This document shows, in pieces, positions 55,729 to 64,000 of a stretch of 64,000 nucleotides of DNA (its first letter is position 1; every line of letters starts with the position of its first letter). Position numbers and translations under genes: made by a program. Source of the DNA: Ptiloglossa arizonensis (taxonomy: Eukaryota > Arthropoda > Insecta > Hymenoptera > Colletidae); assembly GCF_051014685.1 (NCBI RefSeq), contig NC_135048.1:22276543-22340542 (forward strand), in the 5' to 3' direction. The notes under the pieces were generated by a model. That model was not told the DNA's origin. It ran no database searches and was given only the letters and a program-made list of their open reading frames with translations.

Positions 55729-56250
55729 GTGAGAAGAGACGAGGAGAGACGGGGAGAGATGGGGAGAGATGGGGAGAGATGGGGAGAGATGGGGAGATAT
55801 GAGAAGAGATGAAGAGAGATGAGGAGAGATGAGGAGAGACAGGGGGAGACGGGGAGAGACGAGGAGAGATAGGGAGAGACGAGGAGAGACGAGGAGAGAC
55901 GAGGAGAGATGAGGAGAGATGGGGAGAGACGAGGAGAGACGACGAGAGACGAGGACAGATGAGGAAAGATGGGGAGAGACGGGGAGAGACGGGGAGAGAC
56001 AGGGAGAGATTAGGATAGACGGAGAGAGACCAGGAGAGATGGGGAGAGACTGGGAGAGACTGGGAGAGATAAGGAGAGATAGGTAGAGACGTGGAGAGAC
56101 GTAGAGAGTTGAGGAGAGACGGGGAGAGCCGAGGAGAGCTGAGAATAGATGAGGAGAGATAAGAAGAGATGAGAGTAAATGAGGAGAGATAAGAAGAGAC
56201 GAGAAGAGATGAGAATGGATAAGGAGAGATGAGAGAGATCAGGTAGATAA
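55729..56250. repeat. 10-bp GAGA minisatellite, about 50 copies
   Basis: Units of GRGGAGAGAY repeat almost every 10 bp, so the plus strand is overwhelmingly purine and nearly every unit contains GAGAG. Variants such as GAGAAGAGAT and AGGGAGAGAC are intermixed. The array lies between two CpG-rich blocks. Minus-strand frames here are leucine/serine repeats and not genes. Confidence 0.95.
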
Positions 56251-56279
56251 ATAATGAGTAGATAAATAAACGGATAGTT

Positions 56280-56425
56280 AAATAGATGGAGAGGAACGGG
56301 GAGAGCGAGTGGGCGAGTACGCGAGCGAGACAAAGAGAGAGAGAGAGGTAGCGCGGGAGAGGGGTCTCCCTAAAAAGAGAGATAGTGAGAGAGCGACAGA
56401 GAGAGAAGAGAGAGATACGCGCGAT
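56280..56425. repeat. GA-rich low-complexity tail
   Basis: Runs of GAGAGA broken by CpG-containing stretches, continuing the purine bias of the array to its left. Confidence 0.85.
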
Positions 56426-59400
56426 ATCGGTGAGCGATCAAAGCAGCGGTCGTCGAGGTTATTCCGCGAGGTATTCTCGCGCGCCCACGCTGTTAACGGG
56501 GTGGTCGCTTAACACTGGTGGATACAGGGTGGTCGGAACGAGATGACGCTCGACTCTCGGATTATTAGAGACGCCGGCTGATTTATAACCGTTGTGTTCA
56601 AACACGTTGGCTATTGGTGTTTCGGTACGAGGTTTGTTGTACGATCGGGTATAGTGGCTGTAGCGGAGTTAAGTGGCTCTCACAGTTACGGATGATAGAT
56701 GCGCTATCCGTTCCTCAGAAAGTACCCGAGATATTCGGTCTACCGTATACCGCGCACGTATCTTCCTTTCAAGGTGACAAAATCGGGCTCGACGGGTCAC
56801 TCGAAAGCGAGGTAGCCGGTAATTTCTATCGTTAGGCGAGGCAGGACAGAGATGGCGTTAAGAATAAATTCGTTGTATAGGCCGGGTCGGGCTATTAGTG
56901 GTAACATTAGCAGCGTGCGAAAGTTGATTGATTTGTAGCGAGAACTACACGTGGGAAAATAGTCAGTCAGTACACGTGGGTAGTTCGAGTAATCATGTTA
57001 TGGGACTAGTAGTACGAACATTTTTCTCGTTTTCGTTATTTCTTCGTACATTCTTCGTTTTCTGTCACTGTTTTCCGCGTGTCTGCTAATTCTTCGATTC
57101 CTCTTTTAGGAAACTTTTTCAATTTCGATTCGATTGTTCGTACAATATTATTGACGATATATACAAAAATAAAAAACAGAAAATTAATTGTACAGGATAA
57201 AAATAAAGCAAGGTACAGCTGTGTATTATGTAATCTACTATAATATTTTCGAAAGGCAGCGCTACCTTGCTAACCGACCGAATTTTTCCCCCGGATAACC
57301 GAATAAGAGTCATCCTCCATCATCGTTTCTCTATTCGTGTTTTCGTGTATCCTATTCGGTATCCGAACACGAGGGGACTCTATTCCGATCATTTAACGAG
57401 GACCTTGAAGTGCCTTGCGATCGAAGACAGATCGAGTTCATTCGCTTTGATTAATCGATCTCGATTCGTGCAACTGGCAGTTGCAATTGCAATTATTTCT
57501 GTTGCGTCGAATGTTGCATTCCGTGTTTGAGATTCGTCGATCGAGATTACGGTACGACTACAAAGCACGTTATTACGGGGATATTCGTACTTGCACCGTG
57601 AAGCGTATTAATTGCAGAAAGACTCTGGACAAATAGAGTCGAGACCCGATTAATAATTCCGTTATTAAAAACCGTGACTATTATTTCTCTCACGTTATCT
57701 ACTATGTTCTATATTCGGAGTCTGCCATACTTCGTTACGGAAACTGTCTCGCAACTTCTCGCCAAACTCAATTTTGTTCGTTCGATTATCGATCTGACAC
57801 CACCGATAATGGTGTTAACCGTTTTTTTTTTTTTCTTTTCACGAAATCGTAACGAACTCGCAATTAAAACTAAGAGCAACGTTTGATTCTACGATTTCAG
57901 GGTTTCGAATACCGACGTAGATTATTTATTTCGATCCTTTTGTTGTGCAATTTCGTTCTACTTGATAATCAGGTCGAACGAAGACTTGTCTTTCACGTAC
58001 GCGAAAAGCGTATCGAGTTGCACAAGATAAAACAAAAATCTGATTTTTCGATTCAACGCCGAACGAAAGTTGTGCCACGTTGTAGCACCGCATCCTAGAA
58101 TTTCGAGATCGATATTAATAAATGATACGATCCCACTCTTTTTTCACTTTTCGTAAATTATATTTCCAAGGTCACCGACTGACGCAAACTACCAACTCCA
58201 CGAATCGATTGCTATCGCGCATACGGAATGCAATCAAAAGGAAGAAGTAACCTACGAATCGATTTCAAAAATATAAAAGTTAAATATCATTGTACGTGGA
58301 ATGCAAGTGATTACACGACTGTTATTATAATTTACGTAAAATTTACACCGAACGTTTGAAATGCAATAATGGCGTCCATTGACCTTTTGCACGACATTAA
58401 ATAAGAAAATATACGTCGACGTAAGTTTCGCCGGAAGAATGAAACAATCGGCGATAAAAACACATTTCCTTTTGCATTTCACCGTAATTCGAATTAAGAA
58501 AGAATGCAATGCATTCGACGTTCCCTTCTATCAACGATACTAGATTTACACTGTTTCGTTTTGTATTTTGATTATAGAGTCAAACGTTATAATTTAAATG
58601 GCGTTTTTACGGCGTTACCGTGAACCGTAAGCCGGTTTCAACGTTCTGCCAGCTTTCATTCTGCTCACCCGCTACATTCTCGAGTGCATTCTACCTTTTA
58701 TACCGGCTAAAGCGGGATAGATTCAAACGCGTCTTAAGCTTCTAATAATGACCATTACGATTTGAATACAAAGCCCGGATCGAATGTGTGCATGTTCCCG
58801 CGATCAGAGACGAGGGATTCTCGTCCCGTAAATTTTCTCGCCGCTTAAAACCGCGCGGCGCGCGAGTCGGATCTTCTCTAATGGAAGCGAATGACTTTGT
58901 ATTTGGGGTCGTAGATGTCCGTATCGATAACGGTGAAACATTCGTTCCAGGAAAATTGGGACGAGGCGAGGCGTGATAATCACTAGCCGCGCGTGAAACA
59001 CACCGCCGAGACACTGGCGCTTTTATAATAATTTTCCTAGGAGTGGTACGCTGGTGTATACCGGGTACAGACCGTGGAACGTGATCAGGTACGATTCGAT
59101 GGATAAATGTTTGACAGAAAGAATACGACAGGGGTGTAAAGATCGCGGAGAATAGGGGCAGAAAATTCCGGCAAGTCGATGCGTTTTTCGATTTTCAATT
59201 TTTACAATTATCGTTTGTATTAATTATTCGGTAAAATGTATGCTGTGATATACTTCGACCCTTCCTCTTTGTATATAGTAAGTGAAAATTCCAGAGAATG
59301 GGTGCGAAATAAATTTAGAAGCATTCATTCGACGAAATCGAGATGTACTGATTTTATCTATGCATGTGTAAAGTATCTTGGTGTGATTTTTGATCATTAT

Positions 59401-59474
59401 TCTTGTTGGTCAAAATATGTTATTTTAGGCGCGTTGGTTAGAATAATATAATTGTAATTCCGGCTCACGTTGGT
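56426..59474. other. Gene-free stretch, CpG-rich at both ends
   Basis: CpG-rich at 56426-56900 and 58590-59060; AT-rich between. Holds ATACAGGGTGGTC at 56522 and a CCAAGGTCA site at 58166. A T-run occurs at about 57820-57840. No supported gene. Confidence 0.4.
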
Positions 59475-60240
59475 TGAAATTACCTAACTCTAGCGGCGTT
59501 ACTTTAGACTTTGTTAGATTTTATCTAGGAGCTCCGAATATATCGAGAGAAAGACACTTTCTTAATTAAAGTTATCCAACTCTAGCGCCGTTGCTTTAAA
59601 CTTTGCTGGATTTTATTTCAAAACTTCGTGTACCTAGACAGAAAAATCCTTCTTCATAATTGAAGTTATCCAATTCTAGCGCCGTTACTTTAGACTGTAT
59701 AAATTTTGTTTCAAAACATCGTGTACCTAGACGAAAAAATCTTTCTCTATAATTAAAGTTATCTAACTCTAGCGCTGTTGCTTTAGAATTTATCTAAATT
59801 TTGTTTCGAAACTCCGTGTACCTAGACAAAAAAATCCTTCCCCATGATTAAAGTTATCCAACTCTAGCGCCGTTGCTTCAGACTTTATCACAATTTCGTT
59901 TCAATGCTCCGTGTACCTAGACAGGAAAATTCTTCCCCATAATTAAAGTTATCCAACTCTAGCGTCGTTGCTTTGAACTTTACCTAGATGTTGTTTCGAA
60001 ACTCCGTGTACCTAGACAGGAAAATCCTTCCTCATAATTAAAGTTATCTTACACCAGCGTCGTTGCTTTGGACTTTATGTAAATTTTGTTTCGAAAGTCC
60101 GTGTACCTAGACAGGAAAATCCTTCCCCATAATTAAAGTTATCCAACTCTAGCGCCGTTGCTTCAGACTTTATCTCGGTTTCGTTTCAATGCTCCGTGTA
60201 CCTAGACAGAAAAAATCCTCTCGTATGATCGATGTTACGC
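59475..60240. repeat. 95-bp tandem repeat, about 8 copies
   Basis: GTGTACCTAGAC recurs with TACCTAG at 59631, 59724, 59819, 59914, 60009, 60104 and 60199: spacings of 93, then five of 95 bp. Units share AATTAAAGTTATCCAACTCT, AGCGCCGTTGCTTYAGACTT and TTTTGTTTCGAAACTCC. A diverged unit precedes (59475) and fading similarity continues past 60240 to about 60360. Confidence 0.95.
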
Positions 60241-61081
60241 AACTCCAGCGACGTTGCTTCGGATTTCGCTAGGCCACGTTTAGAAACGCACACGTGGAGT
60301 GAAAAACCTTCTCTTCTTCCCCGGCCAATGGTATCCAGCACCAACGGCGTTACTTCAGACTTCACGATCTTACGTCCAGGACGGCGGCAACATAAATTTC
60401 CCCGGAACGCGGCTCGTATCGGCGCAATTAAACCGTGCCACCCTACGCTCCTCCACGCTCCTCCACGCTTCCCACGGCATTTCCATCCAATTTTAAGTAG
60501 CCAATGGCGCACCCAGTCAACGCGGTGATTAAGTTCCCTCGGCATGGCGCGCAAGGACGATAATCGCGTGTTTTCCGACATTTCCAGTAAACTGCCGCCG
60601 ATTCTAGGACAACGCGTGCTGCCCCCGGAACATTTTCCGCCCCCTTCTCGACCCCCACCGCAACCCGGTCAGGAGTGAGAGCACGATCGGGTAGACAGCG
60701 GCTTGGGCGGCCGTTAAACCGCGCCAAGACGAACAATTCGTTCCGTTCCGCTGTTTTATTAATTGCCCGAGCGGGTAATTAGACTTCGATCAAAGACAAC
60801 GTTCGCGCGTATAGCTGTCCGGGATTTATTTATTAATATCCGAAAGGTTTTCGACCCGCATCGTGGTTCCTCTCGAGTGAAATACACGTTCCACGAGTTG
60901 AGAAATGGAGTAAAACAACTGGTAACGAGTAAGGATACGTGGAACTTGAAATAATTCATTTTCACCATTTGTAATTTCATCATTTTTCGGTAATTTAATT
61001 ACTTTTTAGTAAAAATAATTATTTTTTGGCAATTGAATTACTTTTTGGTAATTTAACTAGTTCAATTGCCTTGTATTTTTG
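60241..61081. other. CpG-rich, then AT-rich spacer
   Basis: GC-rich at 60280-60780 with overlapping frames on both strands; AT-rich short repeats of AATTACTTTTTGGTAATTT at about 60990-61065. No supported gene. Confidence 0.4.
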
Positions 61082-61374
61082 AACTCGAAGAGAAGCCACA
61101 TTTGGGTACGGAGAAACGTTCGAGTCTCTTTTTATTATTTTCGTAAGAACGTTCCACGGCTAAGTAATAAATTGAGCGCCGAGTAGACGCGTTCGAATCC
61201 TTGCAATTTTATCGGCACGATGATCGAATGTTTTGTAGCTTCATCGAAGAGTATTTCCATTCGTGTTTCGACTCGTACGGTTCCTGTCGTCCCGGAGTAA
61301 ATACAATTGTACAATCTCTAAATCTGAAATTAAGATTCGCAATTATAAATATCCGCAAATTGGAAAAGAAATTA
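61082..61374 (+). repeat. Dispersed direct duplication, long copy
   Basis: Starts AACTCGAAGAGAAGCCACAT and ends AATTGGAAAAGAAATTA. The copy at 62542-62713 matches it with two internal segments missing. An open plus frame through this copy (61201-61569) begins at a TTG and is not supported. Confidence 0.88.
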
Positions 61375-62541
61375 GAAAGTACAAAGTTTCGAGTTAGCGC
61401 GAGTGTCCGAGATATGCATTATATAAAATTGATTAATCAAACTTGCCAGGAAATCGAAAAGGAGATTACTTTGAGAGATTTGCATTATACTTATTGCTTT
61501 TGCTCTGTCGGGCATTATACGTTATACTCCGACTATAAACGGATAACGTTCGATCAGTCAGCGAGGTAATACAGTAATCAGTCTTTTCGAGACGATCGGT
61601 CTTTTGTCAGTCCCAGAGAAATCTCCATGCGAAACGAGTGCCATCGGTTAACATCCAGAAGACGGATGCCCTAAGTTGGTGCAACTCTGACCCAAGATTC
61701 GAGGTAACATTGGTCCAATCACAATTTCTAACTTTCTTGATTATGCAAACAATCCCTTTCCAACACACATTTTTATCATTTTTATGACATAAATTAACAC
61801 GTTGCATCATACGTTTGCACACTCGCCACGAACGAGTCAGGTAGTTTTCGAGTTCGATGAATAAACTTCGAATTGAATCGGAAGTTATCCTGAAACTGCA
61901 AACGCGACATTGTGAACGAGTTAACGATAATTTTCTGTTCGTTGTCTGTAGCGTTGTATTATATATTTGTTGTCCAATCCGCGAAAGTGAATAAAAATTC
62001 AATTATTTTAGAAGAATGTTTTGAAAGTATACTCTTATTCGATCATTTTGATCCTTATCGTTTCAATGTTACGATAGAGCGAATGGGTTGACACTTTCGA
62101 GTAATTTGTCTTGAAATACCTCAAAGATATTTTACGCTCAAATAAGTGAAATATCGCATGCGAGATAAAGTTACCTCGAATTGTACTAATTCCTTCCCAT
62201 TTATCCAAGAATTTATTCAGAACCTACGTAACCTCAAAAGCAATGTACACACTTAATTTTATACAAATACAAAAAAAAGGCAGAATAATAACGACAATTT
62301 CTTGTATCAAATTGTGCTCGAAAAGTTCACACAGTATACGAAAAATTTACGACCAAAGTTATGACAACTCTGTCCCAAGTTTTCGCTAATTTAATCGAAA
62401 CCTTCGAAGACTCGACAAATCCAATGCGCTTAAATTTACTATTTCTTCACACCCAAGACCCAAGAAGACGAAATACAAAAAAAAAACTCACGGAGACGAC
62501 AGGATAATTTTCCTCGACTCCCGAAAAGTTAGAAAATATTT
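61375..62541. other. Gene-free spacer between duplicate copies
   Basis: A 131-codon minus-strand frame (61607-62002) is preceded directly by a stop, begins at TTG and has no family match. Nothing else seen. Confidence 0.4.
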
Positions 62542-62713
62542 AACTCGAAGAGAAGTCACATTTGGGGATGGAGAAACGTTCTAGTTTCTTTTTATTATTT
62601 TATTATATCGAAGAGTATTTCCATTCGTGTCCCGGAATAAATACAATTGTACAATCTCTAAATCAGAAATTAAGATCGCAATTATGAATATCCGGAAATT
62701 GGAAAAGAAATTA
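62542..62713 (+). repeat. Dispersed direct duplication, deleted copy
   Basis: Matches 61082-61374 from AACTCGAAGAGAAGTCACAT to AAATTGGAAAAGAAATTA, but lacks about 97 bp after TTTTTATTATTT and about 24 bp around the GTGT|CCCGG join. Retained parts are highly similar. Confidence 0.88.
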
Positions 62714-63568
62714 CGTCAAAAGTCACTCCAAGCTCGCAACCTCCCTCCCCATTCTCGGGACACGCAGCGCTCAGGATAGTTGCTTCTCGCGCGAACGGCG
62801 CGAAACTCGTCCCCATTGTGATCGAGATAAATCATCGTTCGATCCGGTTCGCGCGTGGATCTCCACGGAACGGACGTCGAACGACACGTTCGCCAGGTAG
62901 TGCCACGGGGCTAGAGTATCCGAGCAAAGGTAAAACGCACGGCCCGGTAGTAAGAGACAGCATTAAAACCCGCGCGCAGGATAAATATATTAACCCGAAC
63001 GTATCCGCGCGGCGTATGCATTCAGAGAGATATCGCTATCTTCGCGGAGGCGCCTTCTACGGATGAATATATTTAGCCGATACCTGTCCTCTTCCACTTG
63101 CTCGCCCGTAATATTCCGCCGTACGAGCGTATCCGCGGCTGAATATTCATGAGCGGAGAGCCACGACCGATCGGCTCGATTCGCTCGATTCGTCGCGTTT
63201 TACCTCGTCCGATTTTGACGTTTCCTCGCCTCCGGGTAGACGAACCACGGACTCGCGTACCATACGTCACCGTTCCCTTCTTCGATCCACGCGAGTCTCG
63301 CGTTAATTACGGGCTAATTTATCGAGCCAGTGTGCACCGCGACGAGGATCCTTTTCCGATCGCGGGAACAGGGCTGTCACCGTGGCAACGCGTAACGCAC
63401 GAAATTCCATTGGTTTCGTCTCATCGGTGGCCGGTACGCGGCATCGGACACGTGAGCCGTTGCCCGTGCCCGCGTGAGCGTGCCCGCTGGCGCGCGCATG
63501 CGCACACCCGCTCCCGAGAGGAACTCGTGTATACCGCGGACCACCGATACGTTTCTGTATGCGCGCGC
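62714..63568. other. CpG-rich gene-free stretch
   Basis: Very CpG-rich. A 163-codon plus frame (63149-63640) runs into the CpG-alternating repeat and begins at a non-ATG codon. Nothing recognised. Confidence 0.4.
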
Positions 63569-63690
63569 TCGCGTGTACGTACGCACGTATCGCGCGCTCG
63601 CGTCTACGTAGGTACGTATCGCGCGTTCGCGTCTACGTAGGTACGTATCGCGCGTTCGTGTGTACGTAGGTACGTATCGCGCGCTTACGT
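63569..63690. repeat. 29-bp CpG-alternating minisatellite, 4 copies
   Basis: Units start TCGCGTSTACGTAGGTACG and continue TATCGCGCGY, at 63569, 63598, 63627 and 63656. Almost every step alternates pyrimidine and purine. Confidence 0.93.
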
Positions 63691-63790
63691 ATGTACTTAC
63701 GTATGTATCGTATGTACGTATATGTGTTTGTATATATGTTTATATATATACATAGGTATATATATGTATATATATCGGTACGTATACACA
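63691..63790. repeat. TA/GTA-rich simple repeat
   Basis: Runs of GTATGTACGTATATG and TATATATGT continue the alternating pattern of the preceding array with TA replacing CG. Confidence 0.9.
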
Positions 63791-64000
63791 GTTGGTACGC
63801 TTTGCGCAGCGGTGAAACGAAAGTCGCGATCACCGGGGTCAGCGTCCAGGCTTAAATTGACGCGTGTAATGAGCCCGTAAGAAAGTCCGGAGTTTTGTTA
63901 TTTTTCAGCGACAGTCGGGGACGTCCGCGGCGCTTGATTAAATTTGCGGCCGAGATCAAGGAGGGATCTCGCGTTCAGCGTGATTATCGAGAGAAATCTC

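Noticed and set aside
61607..62002. 131-codon minus-strand frame with a CRVC pattern that suggested a zinc-binding ZAD domain
   Set aside because: The second cysteine pair needed for that domain is missing, there is no ATG, and a stop directly precedes it.

Overview
The window looks like nuclear DNA from an insect, most likely a hymenopteran (bee, wasp or ant). This is inferred from dense CpG throughout, alternating AT-rich and CpG-rich blocks, a TA-flanked mariner-type MITE, a copia-like solo LTR, GAGA repeats and insect-style splice donors, with no bacterial gene organisation. I recognise no protein-coding gene, rRNA or tRNA. A random 64 kb sequence would yield roughly a dozen stop-free stretches of 130 codons by chance, so most open frames mean nothing. 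Six stretches are listed as weak coding candidates; the two best are short ATG frames ending at a strong splice donor (1038-1124 and 16141-16343), plus a coding-like minus-strand frame at 54929-55132. The window is therefore intergenic, or intron plus intergenic, sequence.

Its dominant feature is tandem repetition. By summing the coordinates listed here, about a quarter of the window lies in some thirty separate arrays or tandem duplications, with periods from about 10 to about 290 bp. Region by region: 0-12 kb holds a 29-bp array (1.2 kb), a 132-bp array (4.1 kb), duplications at 5.3, 8.1 and 8.7 kb, and MITE copy 1 (8187-8316). From 12 to 23 kb there are TTCGA-core arrays (12.4, 14.4 and 21.9 kb), two 102-bp arrays (17.0 and 18.4 kb) and a 147-bp array (19.6 kb). 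From 23 to 35 kb there are 39-, 53-, 22-, 147-, 165-, 21-, 58-, 30- and 28-bp arrays, with MITE copy 2 sitting inside the 53-bp array. From 35 to 46 kb there are 39- and 38/39-bp TTCGA arrays, a 121-bp duplication and a dimeric 287-bp higher-order array. From 46 to 64 kb there are an AT-rich array, a complex repeat with a long hairpin (51.3-52.2 kb), a solo LTR (52562-52892), a GAGA-rich 10-bp array (55.7-56.3 kb), a 95-bp array (59.5 kb), a dispersed duplication (61.1 and 62.5 kb) and a CpG-alternating 29-bp array (63.6 kb).

Four signals deserve a second look. (1) Eight separate arrays with different periods share one palindromic core, TATTCGAATA or TATTCGAGTA, which suggests one seed motif repeatedly amplified into new unit lengths. 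(2) Two arrays unrelated in sequence both have a 147-bp unit, and two others both have a 102-bp unit. (3) Both copies of one MITE family inserted at a TA inside a tandemly repeated unit; for copy 2, removing the element restores the 53-bp register exactly. (4) Several arrays show higher-order structure (115, 190, about 220 and 287 bp).

No pathway or operon can be described. Possible regulatory content is limited to CpG-rich islands, a cluster of three FTZ-F1/ERR-type sites at 18.2 kb, related palindromes at 20.9-21.0 kb and the GAGA array at 55.7-56.3 kb.
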